Shown: positions 54,126-64,000, numbered from the stretch's first letter. The stretch is DNA of 64,000 nt from Narthecium ossifragum (GCA_963920575.1 OY986971.1:10666779-10730778), one strand, 5' to 3'. The notes: generated by a model not told the origin, from the sequence alone. Numbers and translations: made by a program.

Positions 54126-55154
54126 ATGAATCCAGACCTAGAAATCAAGGAAAACTTCCTCCCTTATTTCATCATCTACAAGAGCGGTCGCATCGAGCGT
54201 CACGAGAGCATCACATATGCCCCCGCCTCCGTCGATCTCGACACCGGTGTCGCCTCCAAGGACGTCATCATTGATCCCATAACCGGTGTCTCCGCCCGTC
54301 TCTATCTTCCTATGAGATCCAGCGGCACTCTCGGAAACAAGAAAAAGCTTCCGGTCCTCGTTTATTACCACGGTGGCGGCTTCTGCATCGAGTCTGCCTT
54401 CTCGACTATGTACCACTCCTATCTCAACCACCTCACCAGCAAAGCCGGGATGGTTTGTGTTTCGGTGGAGTACCGACTTGCGCCTGAGCACCCTCTCCCT
54501 GCAGCCTACGACGATTCTTGGGCTGCTCTCAACTGGGTTGCATCACATGCACGCAGCAGCGGCGTTGGCAGTGATGCATGGTTATCCCAGCATGGTGATT
54601 TCAAGCACGTTTTCTTGGCCGGCGACAGCTCGGGTGGCAACATCGCGCACCATATGGCGATGCGCATCGGCGAGCATGGACTGCAACACGGGGTGGAGAT
54701 CGAAGGGGTGGTTCTCATCCATCCGCACTTCTGGGGGACTGGGGTGGTGGTAGAGGAGACGATGAAGGCGACGAAGAGGAAACATTGGATAGAGGGGTTT
54801 TGGAGCATGGCGTGCCCATGGGGCAGCCTTGATCATCCATTTCTCAATCCGATGGCGGAGGGTGCGCCGAGCCTGGGGAGAATGGATTGTCGCCGGTTGA
54901 TGGTGTGTCTGGCGGAGAAGGATGCACTGTGCAAAAGGGGGGAGATGTACTATGAGAAGCTAAAGGAGAGTGGATTTAAGGGGGAGGTGGAGATGCTGGA
55001 GTCCAAAGGAGAGAATCATGTGTTTCATCTGTTTGAGCCTGAGTGTGAGAAGGCTATGGGGTTGATGAAGACGATGCTTTCTTTCTTTAATCACAACCTT
55101 AGTCAACGTACCAAACTCAATAACGGCCGGCTGGAAATTTATTCTAGTCTGTAA
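54126..55154 (+). CDS. Plant carboxylesterase (CXE class I, alpha/beta-hydrolase fold 3)
   Basis: An intact single-exon gene of 342 residues, a normal length for plant CXE proteins. It shows the oxyanion-hole motif HGGG (residues 82-85), YRLAPEHPLPAAYDDSWAAL (116-135), the nucleophile elbow GDSSGG (Ser168), the acid Asp266 (AEKDALC) and the base His298 (ENHVFHLF). These make a complete catalytic triad. No signal peptide is seen, so a cytosolic hydrolase of small esters is expected. The N-terminus and the HGGGFCIESAFS block resemble the CXE12/CXE13 and tuliposide-converting group, but the substrate cannot be told. Start choice: this ATG follows the TATA box by 93 bp and begins the conserved N-terminus. 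The same frame is open upstream to 53934, but that would precede the TATA box. It is the only clearly functional host gene here. Confidence 0.95.
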   Translation: MNPDLEIKENFLPYFIIYKSGRIERHESITYAPASVDLDTGVASKDVIIDPITGVSARLYLPMRSSGTLGNKKKLPVLVYYHGGGFCIESAFSTMYHSYLNHLTSKAGMVCVSVEYRLAPEHPLPAAYDDSWAALNWVASHARSSGVGSDAWLSQHGDFKHVFLAGDSSGGNIAHHMAMRIGEHGLQHGVEIEGVVLIHPHFWGTGVVVEETMKATKRKHWIEGFWSMACPWGSLDHPFLNPMAEGAPSLGRMDCRRLMVCLAEKDALCKRGEMYYEKLKESGFKGEVEMLESKGENHVFHLFEPECEKAMGLMKTMLSFFNHNLSQRTKLNNGRLEIYSSL

Positions 55155-55475
55155 CACATAAAGCTGCTCATTCTCCAGCCACAGCCTCATTGGATTCCAA
55201 CGACGAACTCCACTCCAACGTGAAATATTTTCATTAACTTTCCGTATGCACTGGCGGTTGTATTGAGTATGAGTTGGGTACTTTTATGGGGTGTATTAAT
55301 TAGTACTGTGGGGTGTATTAGTACTGCCTATGTGACTAGGGGAATAATAGGGTAATAATGATGCATCATTTCTTATTCTCATCTTATGTATCTTCTCTTT
55401 GAAAAAATAAAATTTAAACCAACTATTTGGACGCCTGCGTCTATTTTGAATATTTTTTATTTGTTTGATCATGAA
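55155..55475. other. 3' flank of the carboxylesterase gene
   Basis: AT-rich sequence with AATAAA-like signals (for example near 55407). It contains a tandem 'ggggtgtatta' (55288 and 55309). No further gene is seen. Confidence 0.5.
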
Positions 55476-55835
55476 GGGGTGTTTGGTTGCTTGCATCAAG
55501 TGATGCATTGTATCAGTAATGTATTAGTTGATGCAATGCATCAGTTGATGCTGCATCGGTTGATACATATGGTAGAATAAGAGGATGTTTGGTTGCTTGT
55601 ATCAACTGATGCAGCATGAGCTTATTTTCTGTTGGCTAAAAAGCACTTTGCTACCCTGTAGTTTCTAGGATTTGCAGTTTAGTACCTTGTCGTTTAAAAA
55701 TTTTCAAAAAATACCATATGTTACAAAACCGTTCAGTTTAAATCAAAGGGGCCAACGGTATCACATGTGTTAACGGTAAACAAGTCACGTGAACCGCACG
55801 TGACTTGCAGTAACAGATCTGAACCGTCCATTTAA

Positions 55836-56400
55836 ATGGACGGTGGCTCGTCGTCCTCCTCGCCGTCGTCGTCCCATGCAGCAACTACGCCACCGCCTAT
55901 CTACCCGACCCACAAGACTCCTCCCCCCTTCACCCTATTTAGCCGGCCACCTCTCCCTTCTCTCTCCCCTCACTTCCACCATCGCCCTCCATTCTTTCTC
56001 TCCTCCGTTCTGTGTGCCCGCCGTCGTCACAGCTCGCCACCGCTTTCTAACCGAGCACCACTCCACCGCCGGTCTCCTCCCTCTTCTCTGGGTCTCCTCT
56101 CATCCTCACGTCCACCTCTTCCTCGTCGGCATCCCCCATCTGTGGCTCGGTGCCACTCGCGAACTCGCCAAGCCACTGCACCGCGCCACCCCAGCGCCCC
56201 TTCGCCCAAGAGCCGCCCACGCTCGCTCATCCCACCACAACTACTCCGCCGTCGTTGCCCCCGAGTGCCTCCCCACAGCCGATCGGCTGCGTCCTCCACT
56301 CCGTGCCTCCATTGGCAGGCCTGCGCCCTCGCACTGCGTCCTCCTCTCTCCTTCCTCCTTCCTCTGTTTTTTTCCTTTTTCGTTCCTTCTGTTACTTTTT
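55836..56400 (+). other. CT-rich, Pro/Ser/Arg-biased segment of the Pack-MULE
   Basis: Three overlapping frames are open because of C/T-rich composition and GC bias. No known domain is seen in any. I do not call a gene, though transcription of Pack-MULE sequence from here is possible. Confidence 0.4.
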
Positions 56401-56870
56401 TTTTTATCTGGACAGCGCTTCGGCTTGCATGGAGTGGATCTCGACGACGAGAACCTCCTCCCGCAACCACTGGCACCGCCCACGACCTCGCCTCCCTTGT
56501 CCCCCGACGACCCCGTCGCCTTCCTTCTTTTCTCCCTCCTCTTTCCTTCCTCCTTCCTCCTCTGTTGTTTCCTTCTTTGTTCCTTATGTTTCTTTTGTTT
56601 GGATATGGAAGGCGCTTCGGCTTGCATGGAGTGGATCTCGACGACGAGAGCCTCCTCTCGCAACCACTAGCACCGCCCATGACCTCGTCTCCTTCGTCCC
56701 CGACGACCCCGTCACCTTCCTTCTTTTCTCTCTTCTCTTTCCTTCCTCCTTCCTCCTCTGTTTTTTCCTTCTTTGTTCTTTCTGTTTCTTTTGTTTGGAT
56801 CTAGACGGCGCTCCGGCTTGCATAGAGTGGATCTCAACGACGAGAGCCTCCTCCCGCCCTCCTCTCCGCC
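56400..56870. repeat. Tandem repeat of about 195 bp in the Pack-MULE
   Basis: Two full units and a partial third, each beginning GG(A/C)...GGCGCT(T/C)CGGCTTGCAT followed by GAGTGGATCTC(G/A)ACGACGAG. Units start near 56411, 56607 and 56803. Confidence 0.8.
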
Positions 56871-57300
56871 TGGCATGCCATCGACCAGTTTGCTGCGGAG
56901 CTCATCTACCATCGTCGCATTCTAGCCCACCCATGCCGCACCTTAAACTCCACCACGGTCGCCGCCTTCTACGTCGGCCTCACCGCCGGCAAGCTCGGCG
57001 AGCTTGTGCCCCATCACCTGAGACTTCCGTCGATCACGCGACGGGGACTGGGGTTCCAGCTTCCTCCCAACGGCGACCTAGGAGTGGACGCGATGGAGAG
57101 CGTCATGGGGCATGAGCTCGCCGAGCTGGCCACCAAACCCCTCGTGAACGCTTGGATCGTCGAGACGGATCCATGCTTCCCCATGGAGATCGCCGACCTC
57201 TGCGAGGGGATCTACGACACCAGCGGCAGCGACACTTACACCGGGCAGCTCGTCGTCAACGGACGTGATGGCGCCGCCTACAACCTCCACGGCGTCGGTG
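56871..57300 (+). pseudogene. EXORDIUM-like (PHI-1 family) gene fragment
   Basis: About 143 codons in one open frame carry GDLGVDAMESVMGHELAELA, TKPLVNAWIVE, EIADLCEGIYDTSG and YTGQLVVNGRDGAAYNLHG. These match the central to C-terminal region of EXORDIUM/EXORDIUM-like secreted proteins, which are about 300 or more residues long and linked to brassinosteroid and phosphate/sugar-responsive growth. The signal peptide, N-terminal part and final residues are missing. It begins at the tail of a tandem repeat and ends in a CT-rich run (CTCTCTCTCCCTCCC). It is a captured fragment with no evidence of expression as protein. Confidence 0.75.
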
Positions 57301-57549
57301 GGTACTCTCTCTCTCCCTCCCGTATCTCTCTCTCTCTCGCACTTCCCAACGTCAGCAAAACCTATCAAAATCTCTCACGTCAGCCAAAACTAGTCAAAAT
57401 TAAGCATAATGACTGGTTTGCCGTTAAAATGTAGTAATGGCCCGTTAAAATGTAGTAATGGCGTTTGATGATGGGTTTATACTACACTACTATGTAACTT
57501 GGAGTATTTTTTGATAATTTTGAAACTACGTGGTACTAAACTGCAAAAC

Positions 57550-58995
57550 TGATAAGTCACTAAATGATCATGATTCAACCCCTTAACTTAGCTTTGTTAT
57601 GCCTAGAGTAGTTGTGTTTGGTAGCTTGTTAGTTGATTTCAGGTTTAATCATGCTTTGAGAAGAAGTGCAAGAAATTCGGCTAAAATGACTAAATAAACA
57701 GCTTCATCGACCATCAGTAATATATTCGCCAAATATTTTACAAAGGTCCAAATATTCTGAAACTTTGAAACGTGGTAGAAGACTCAGAGATGAACAACTT
57801 TCATGTTGGACACTTTGCGAGATTCCTGATGGATTGATTCCAGTTTTGAAGAAGATCAAGATACATAGCTGCTGGAAAACTGGTCCGTCGATGCTCAGGA
57901 TAATATTCGCCAAATATTCTATATAAGTCTGAATATTATAAAATCTTCGGGGGAGGACAGAAGACTTCCTAATCTACATCTTTTATGTTGAGCACATTCC
58001 CAAATTCCGGATCGGTTGAGCCCAGTCGCGACCAGAAGAAGCTATCAGGGTTGAACTAGGAAATCCGAGTTGTAGTAGAAGTCCAACTTAGCCATAACCC
58101 TAATCCCGGGATTAAGGGTTTTTATTATAAAAATGGGTTATTCCAGCAAAACCTCTCATCTTTTTGACTATCTTTGGAAAGGGAATTAAGGAGAAGGCAG
58201 CGAGGATGTGGATGGTGACAGCTCCGTATTCCAAGCCGACGGCGTTCATCCAAAAGATGAGTTGCTAATTATTGTACTTTGGATTATTCATGAAACCCTA
58301 ATGTAGTTTTCTATCTTCTTTGGTTTGAATCTTGTAATCTTCTCAAGACATGATCTTATGAATATGATTTTAATTGTTAATAGAGTTGAGAGAACAGAGT
58401 TCCTTGACGTATTTTCAGTCCTACATGATTTCTGTGATTGATTGTAGAAATTCATAGGATGGTTTTCATGTGATTTTTGGTTTACCTTTGAGATAGTCTA
58501 TGCTACGTGAAGATAAGTCATGCTAAGGTCATTAGGAGTAGAATAATTTAATGTAATCGTAGGACCAAAGATGATTTATGCTAAACAAAGATAGATTATG
58601 CCGTTGGAAACATAAATCTTATTTTAGGGATTCATGTAAGCTTAAGAAGCTGTGGATTCATAATGTTTAGAGAAGGGAACAAGAGGATAACTAGAGAAGA
58701 TTGAAGGTGAAACTAGGGCGGATTGAGTAATACCTAAGTCACCTATCCATTGATTCAACTTGATCAACATTTTATATCTTTTCTTTATTAGTTTATATAA
58801 CTCTATCCTATCTTTGATCCTTTTACTTAGTTTTAGGGTTTTGAGAATTGATTTTGATTTCCAACGTTTTCCCTGTGGATCGATTCCGAACTTCACCGCT
58901 ATATCTACCTAGTAGTTCAGTGATTGAATAAGGATTATAAATTTAATATTTGGTTGAGTTTGCAACGTTTTAACGACGACGTTTGTAAGCGATCA
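57550..58995 (+). mobile_element. Solo LTR of the TGATAAGTCACT family
   Basis: 1446 bp, TGATAAGTCAC to GTAAGCGATCA, with AAAAC at 57545-57549 and 58996-59000. It sits inside the right terminal repeat of the Pack-MULE, so it is younger than that element. A TATA-like TTTTTATTATAAAAATGG lies near 58119. Confidence 0.93.
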
Positions 58996-59044
58996 AAAAC
59001 TCAGAAACTACAGAGTATCAAACTGCTTTTCGGCCTATTCTGTT

Positions 59045-59452
59045 TGGTTAGTATGTATTGCATCAGTAGATACAACTGTTTCATCCAATCCTTTGTTTGG
59101 TTGGTATGTATTGCATTATTTAGAATGATCTCCTATATTCCTTGGTGAGATTACCTCCACTCTTGATCCATATCATATTTTTTATTTAGCTATTTTTTAT
59201 TTAACTAAATTCTTTCTTTGACTGTATTTATTAAATTATTGAGCTCGAGCTAACTTAATAATTTCTTAATTATTAAAGTAAAAGAGATCAAGCCCTTAAG
59301 TATCAACCAAACCCTAAACAATATCGTCCAATCCTTTCCTTATCTTCCGGCTTAATTCGTTTATGATAATTTCTTAATAAGCATCAACAAAAATACAAGC
59401 AAAAGCAGAGCAAGAGATCAAGCACCATGGTACTGCTCCAGCTGCACGTCTC
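59045..59452. other. Sequence between Pack-MULE and captured membrane-protein fragment
   Basis: AT-rich, with TTTGGTTGGTATGTATTGCA (59092) related to the composite element's ends. No gene is seen. Confidence 0.4.
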
Positions 59453-59800
59453 TCACATGATCAGCATGGAAAGCAGGGAGAGCATCAGCGCCTTGTACCC
59501 GATCCTCGCCCAGACGCCTCCGTCGTAGCGCCCGTCGTGCGCCACCAGCATCCTGAACCAAATCTTGATGGTGACCAAGGAGAGGTTGAGCTTGAGGAAG
59601 ATGAGGATGGTGACACCGAGCTTCCCGTCAATCAGCATCCGGCTCTTCCTCACGGCGTCGAGCCCCCGAATCTCCTCCACCACCGAGACCACGCTGATGT
59701 ACACGATTCCCGCCGCGTACACCATCCCGAACACGATCACCACCATGAGCCCCGTGGTACTGGGTCCGGCGATCGTGATGAGGAGGCTGATGATGAGGTG
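59453..59800 (-). pseudogene. Fragment of a plant multi-pass membrane protein gene
   Basis: On the minus strand the frame encodes hydrophobic segments with GMVYAAGIVYISVVSVVEE, IRGLDAVRKSRMLIDGKLG and VTILIFLKLNLSLVTI, then a TGA at 59453-59455. The RG(L/F)(D/E)A(V/M)(R/K)KS(R/K) block after YISVV is typical of a plant family of uncharacterised six-helix membrane proteins, recalled from memory. The upstream part of the open frame (to 60583) follows minisatellite sequence and is not credible as protein. It is likely a captured gene fragment. Confidence 0.45.
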
Positions 59801-59924
59801 ACGGCGTTGTAGGCGACGAGGATGAGCATCAGAAGAGAGGGGGCTCGGGGAAGAGATGATGCGGCGGCGATCGTGATGAGGAGGCCGGATTTGGCCTATT
59901 TCCTCTGGATCTGGCCTCAGAGGA

Positions 59925-60545
59925 AGAGGTGACAGAGAGAGGGGAAGGAGGTGAAGGCCGAGGAGATGTCGTAAGAGCTCGCGGGGTGGCTTCAGGTGCA
60001 CGGGGTGGTAGCTGGGTCGTGGATTCCGGCGACGGCCACGCCCGTCGATGGGGTTTGTGGGAGGTTGGTGATCAGGTGAGAGAGAGAGAGCAGCGGAAGA
60101 GAGGGAGCTCGGAAAAGGGGTGTTGCGGCGGTGAATGGAGGCGAACGGGTGGTGGTGACCAGAGAGAAAGCATCGATCGAAGGAGAGAAGGGAAGGAGGC
60201 GAACAGGTGACCAGAGCTCGCCGCGGACCTTGGGGAAGGAGAGAGGGGAAGGAGGTCGGTGATCTGGTTAGAGAGAGCTCGCAGCGGAAGAGAGGAGCTC
60301 GGGGGAGAGGTGAGGGGAAGGGTCGCCGCGAAGCTTGGGGAAGGATCGCCGTGGAGCTTGGGGAAGGAGAAAGGGGAAGAAGGTCAGTGATCGGGTGAGA
60401 GAGAGCAGCGGAAGAGAGGAGCTCGGGGAAGAGGTGAGGGGAAGGAGGTGAGGGGAAGGAGCTCAGGGAAAGATGAGGGGAAGGATCTCGGGGAAGATGA
60501 GGAGCTCGGGGAAGAGGTGAGGGGAGGAGGTGAAGGTGACCAGAG
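59925..60545. repeat. GA-rich minisatellite
   Basis: Imperfect tandem units of roughly 120-160 bp contain GAGAGCAGCGGAAGAGAGGAG, GGTCGGTGATC(T/A)GGT and GAGGTGAGGGGAAGGA. They occur at about 60060, 60250 and 60390, with shorter GAGCTCGGGGAAGAGG repeats at the right side. Confidence 0.75.
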
Positions 60546-60706
60546 AGAGGGGAAGAAGTTTGATGCATCAACTGATGCATCACGTGATATCAATAGATGC
60601 AGCCAATTTGGCTGCATCTACTGATGCTGCATGAAGTCCACTTTTTGCATCAGTTGATGCATGTATCAGTTTTTTTTTTTGATTAGATCAGCCAAATGGC
60701 TAGGGA

Positions 60707-61225
60707 TTACATCAGATTACTAAGAACATTAAAGCCATCCGCACGAGTCCACAATAGTTTGGACCCTGCTCTACGACAGAAACGAGCTATAAAATCTGCT
60801 CTAGAGTTCCTATCCCGAGGGATATGAAGGAACGAAACAGATTCGAAATTGAGAACACCCAACCAAATCTCCTTAGCTAAGTTTTTAACTTCAGGCGGCC
60901 ATAATCTCGCTCCCACTAGGATTTGGGTCGCAGCTAGGGAGTCAGATTCCACCACTAAAGTCTTTACACCACGATCAAACGCCACCTTAAGTGCAAAATT
61001 AATTGCACGGATCTCTCCTTGCAACACAGTGCCTAACACTGTAGGCTCACCGGGCGCCCAGTCTGGTAGTCCATCAGGAGCAACTCCCAGAATTCCAATA
61101 GCTGTCAGACCAGATCCAGGATCAACAGAGGCATCAGTTTGGATTACCACTGCCTTTGTCCTTCGTTCAGCCTGGATCTCCTCCGACACACGCCGCTTGA
61201 TTTGTTCCTCTCCCAGCCTTCTAGC
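60707..61225 (-). pseudogene. LINE RNase H domain, in shifted frame
   Basis: The frame overlaps the end of the reverse transcriptase frame and gives VVIQTDASVDPGSG, LQGEIRAINFALKVA, LVVESDSLAATQIL and IPRDRNSRADFIARF. The four acidic RNase H positions (D, E, D, D) are all present. A plant-type RNase H at the ORF2 C-terminus is known from many plant L1 elements. It ends 26 bp before the poly-A tail. Confidence 0.82.
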
Positions 61226-63381
61226 CTTGCATGCGCCACAGCAGAAATTGCTTCCTTCACACCATTAAAAACCAAGCCGTTCCGCTCTTTCCAAACCAGC
61301 CACGTCGAGGTAGCCAGAAAAGATCTGAGCTTCCTTCTTCCCTCACCTCCATCCGAGCTCATGAGCAGAGTTAATAAACAGTCAGGATCCCAATTGAGTA
61401 TGATCAAGCTTTCCTTATCAACTAGTTCTTCAAAAACCTTCATTGCAAAGAAACAGCCAAACAAAGCATGTTGTGTAGTTTCTGGTTCCAGCCCACACCT
61501 TGGGTAGTTCCGATCGGAGGAGAGACAAAGTCTCCAAAGAGTGTCCCTTACAACCAATTTCCCTTTAACAGCTCTCCAAAAGAATTGACGAATCCTAGGA
61601 TTGGCCGGGATTCTCCAGATCTTAGTCCAATAGTCATCTTGAAGTAGATCTTGATTTCCAAGTTTCTCCTGCAGAGCAAATAAATAAGCTGAGGAGGAAG
61701 AGATTAATCCACCATTGTTGTACACCCATCGCGCCGAGTCACCCCTGGCATCAACATCAATTGCCATTATAGCATTCCCGAGTTCTGGGTGAAAAAATTC
61801 TTCCAGTTTTCCTCTGTTCCAGCTATTGCCATTAAGTAGTTCTCCAACATTTATTGTCTCCAAGCTAGCATTGACATTTAGCATTGTAGGCCATTTCGCC
61901 AGGGATTCATTGAAGCACCAGTTGTCATATAACACATTTACTCTGCTTTGATAACCAACAGACCAAGCTAATCCTTTTCTGACATCTTCCGCAGCCATAC
62001 AAATATATTTCCAGTGTGAGGACTGCGATGCATGTTCACCAATCTTCGGGAGGGTTCCTTTCCATTGGTATTTCGCTGCTGCCAATTCTTTCCAGACATT
62101 AGATCCAGTGTGAGGACTGCGATGCATGTTCACCAAAGAGAGTACCGTCTTCATCTTCAAAGCATGCTGCCAAACTTTGAAATCCCTGACTCCTAGTCCA
62201 CCTGCTTCTTTAGGTAAGCAAACTTCTCTCCAAGCAACCACACCGAATCCAGAGGATCGTCCTCTCCATAGGAAGTCACGACATAATCTTTCCATTCTTT
62301 TGATCACAGATGCTGGGATGTGTGTGGTGAACATGACAAAGGCAGGTATAGCCTGCAAAACAGACTTCAGGAGGACTAAACGGCCTGGATATGAAATCAT
62401 CTTGCCCTGCCAAGAAAGAATACGCTTCGTCATCTTGTCAAGTAGATCTGAGAAGTGCGCAGCCTTCATTCTTCCAGCACCAATTGGAGCTCCGAGATAA
62501 ATCCACTGTTCTGTTGCTTCCTGCAGGCCCAATATGAACTTGATTGTGCTTCTTCGGTCTTCATAAGTGGATGGAGAGAACCGTATGCTTGATTTTGTAG
62601 CATTCATCTCCATTCCCGTCAACAGTTTGAACTTGAGGAGTAGGTGCTTAAGTTTTGCAGCTTCCAAGCATTTGGCCTTAGTAACCAGTAAGCAATCATC
62701 TGCATATAGAAGATGAGAGAGGGTAAAGTTAGATTTTCTAAAGCTCTTGCCTTCAATGCCTGAGAATGGATCTTTGAGCATTTGGGAGAAGACTTCTTGA
62801 ACCACCAAGAATAGGTAGGGGGAGAGAGGATCCCCTTGCCTAATACCACAATGGGAAGTCAACCGCCCATGAAGTCTGCCATTCAGAATGAAGGTAAACC
62901 GAGGACCCCTCACGCATGCCATAACCCACGCTATCCATCGTGCAGGAAATCTCATTGCAGCCAATGCTCTTTCAAGTAAGTCCCATTTAACTCTATCAAA
63001 TGTAGCTTTAAGATCTACTTTCAAGACCATCAAACATTTGGTCTTAGGAGCCATCCGCATAGAATGTAGCACTTCCTTTGCTGCATCGATGTTGTCATGA
63101 AAGCATCTGCCTTGGAGGAAAGCAGATTGCTCTATGCCGATTAGGGAGTCGAGAACTAACTTCATGCGTTTAGCCAAGACTGTGGTAATCACCTTGTAAC
63201 CTACGTTACAAAGGCTAATTGGCCTAAAGTCTTTCACCTTCGTAGGAAACTTACACTTTGGAACCAGCGAAATGAATGTCTCATTCCAGCTTGAAGGAAG
63301 ACGAGCTGTATGAAAGAATCCTCTGATAATCTCCACAAAATCATCACCAACAACATCCCAATATGTTAGATAGAACTCCAC
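61144..63381 (-). pseudogene. LINE ORF2: reverse transcriptase and zinc-knuckle region
   Basis: About 745 open residues. Reverse transcriptase blocks are RPISLCNVGYKVITTVLAKR, IEQSAFLQGRCFHDNI, LKVDLKATFDRVKW, GIRQGDPLSPYLFL and LLYADDCLLV, the last holding the catalytic pair. The C-terminal part has the zf-RVT-like region (KIWRIPANPRIRQFFWRAVK, NYPRCGLEPETTQHALFGC). The frame is lost near 61205-61240; the RNase H domain follows in another frame. The endonuclease is missing, so it cannot retrotranspose. Confidence 0.88.
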
Positions 63382-63503
63382 CGGGATCCCGTCCGGGCCC
63401 GGGCATCAGTTGATGCATGGATCAACCAAACACCTTTTTGGATCATGATGCTGCATCAACTGATACATGCATCAGTTGATGCAGGTAATCAAACGCCCCC
63501 GAA

Positions 63504-64000
63504 GTGTCAAGAAGGTGTGATTGTTAGAGATCTAATTAGATATATTTATAAGGCAAATTCGTGAACAAAAGGTTTTGACTTTTTGTTGAAGTTGGAAGAC
63601 TTTTTCTATTATTATTATTAGTTAAGCCGGACAGCAGAAACCATTCGAACTGGGATTCATGGGATTCAAGTAGTACCAGATAGAGGGTGACTATATCAAT
63701 ATTAGAAGAAGTTGGGTCCGAACGGTTTGCACTCATCCGAGGAACAGACATACGCCCACGGAGGCGCTCGCCAGGAGTCCTATTGAAAGCAAGAAATATA
63801 GGCCTGCTGCTTTAAATATTTTCTGTTCTAGAAGCTCTTGAGTTGGTTTTTTATGTTACTTGTGTATTACTCAAATTAAAAGAAACCATTATAACGAATA
63901 TGCCTTTTATTCTAATCTGTCGTTTATATCTCCTATATGTTTGGTTCCTTGAACAGGACAGGGACATATATTAAGACGGGTTTTTTATAAAATTATACCA
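63504..64000. other. AT-rich terminal stretch without a recognised feature
   Basis: No gene, RNA or repeat could be supported. A (TTA)n-like stretch lies near 63609-63623. Confidence 0.5.

Larger units (their letters stand above)
55634..59035. mobile_element. Pack-MULE carrying an EXORDIUM-like gene fragment
   Basis: The ends match over about 75 bp: GGCTAAAAAGCACTTTGCTA on the left and GGCCGAAAAGCAGTTTGATA read inward from the right, both continuing through CTGTAGTTTCT and TTTGCAGTTTAGTACC. Flanks TTTTCTGTT (55625-55633) and TATTCTGTT (59036-59044) agree at 8 of 9 positions, a Mutator-type duplication. Without the solo LTR at 57550-58995 it is about 1.95 kb. No transposase is present; a fragment of a cellular gene is. 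Confidence 0.8.
60664..63402 (-). mobile_element. 5'-truncated L1-type LINE
   Basis: The insertion is flanked by GCATCAGTTGATGCATG at 60647-60663 and 63403-63419, a 17-bp target duplication. A poly-T run at 60670-60680 is the poly-A tail of a minus-strand element. Its 5' end lies inside the reverse transcriptase domain (GPDGIPVEFYL), so the endonuclease and ORF1 are missing. Because the host sequence is itself made of GCATCAACTGATGC repeats, the length of the duplication is slightly uncertain. Confidence 0.85.
55476..63500. mobile_element. Putative composite element with Tourist-like ends
   Basis: The left end reads GGGGTGTTTGGTTGCTTGCA and the right end, read inward, GGGGGCGTTTGATTACCTGC. 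Both lead into GCATCAANTGATGC repeats, and each end has a second, inner copy of the TGTTTGGTT end (about 55579 and 63440). Both are flanked by GAA (55473-55475 and 63501-63503), which is short and not the usual TWA. Inside lie a Pack-MULE, a membrane-protein gene fragment, a minisatellite and a LINE. Whether this is one element or several related small elements that share the GCATCAACTGATGC repeats is open. Confidence 0.4.

Noticed and set aside
55836..57115. Several overlapping frames of 275-322 codons
   Set aside because: C/T-rich composition opens three frames at once and no domain is seen; only the EXORDIUM-like part from 56871 is supported.
59800..60583. Upstream extension of the membrane-protein frame
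   Set aside because: It is translated GA-rich minisatellite, not protein-like.

Overview
This is a nuclear window from a flowering plant; I cannot name the species. Plant-type LTR retrotransposons (chromovirus, TR-GAG-like and Copia), Mutator-like elements (MULEs), a plant L1 LINE with an RNase H domain, plant mobile domain (PMD) genes and a plant carboxylesterase all point that way. It is a nest of transposable elements with one apparently intact host gene, the carboxylesterase at 54126-55154. A 200-base run of N marks an assembly gap at 4658-4857.

Layout. 1-1511 is the tail of a chromovirus LTR. 1512-3830 holds fragments of what looks like the N-terminal part of a MULE transposase gene, one of them in a head-to-head inverted duplication that would give a long hairpin transcript. 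4600-8234 looks like a PIF/Tourist-type element carrying a captured host gene fragment (tentatively SIEL/Integrator subunit 4) and an LTR. 8745-16543 is a non-autonomous MULE (9-bp target duplication) holding a young, complete TR-GAG-like retrotransposon (9245-16141). 17323-26399 is a MULE with about 310-bp terminal inverted repeats and a perfect 9-bp target duplication. It carries a mudrA-type transposase gene, split by a solo LTR, and a PMD gene on the same strand.

26721-51821 is best read as a second, older MULE swollen to 25 kb by nested insertions. It has a FAR1-like transposase gene (+) and a converging PMD gene (-), interrupted by a complete Tekay/Del-type chromovirus (27621-39631, itself hit by a truncated gag element), a solo LTR (40228-41651), a pol-less Copia element (41894-45016) and a further solo LTR (49108-51635). 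52000-53080 is a GC-rich minisatellite. After the carboxylesterase, 55476-63500 is a composite element with Tourist-like ends. It contains a Pack-MULE with an EXORDIUM-like gene fragment (55634-59035, with a solo LTR in its right terminal repeat), a membrane-protein gene fragment, a minisatellite and a 5'-truncated LINE (60664-63402).

How it fits together: most element boundaries were set by finding target-site duplications directly (TCGTG, AGTAC, AAAAG, GTAGG, AAAAC, GCTGG, AGAGATAAA, ATTATACAA), so the nesting order can be read. Nearly every element gene is broken by stops, frameshifts or insertions. Themes worth following are the MULE-fragment hairpin, PMD genes riding in two different MULEs, and dense palindromic iterons (GATCGATC type) in the LTRs of several unrelated retrotransposon families.
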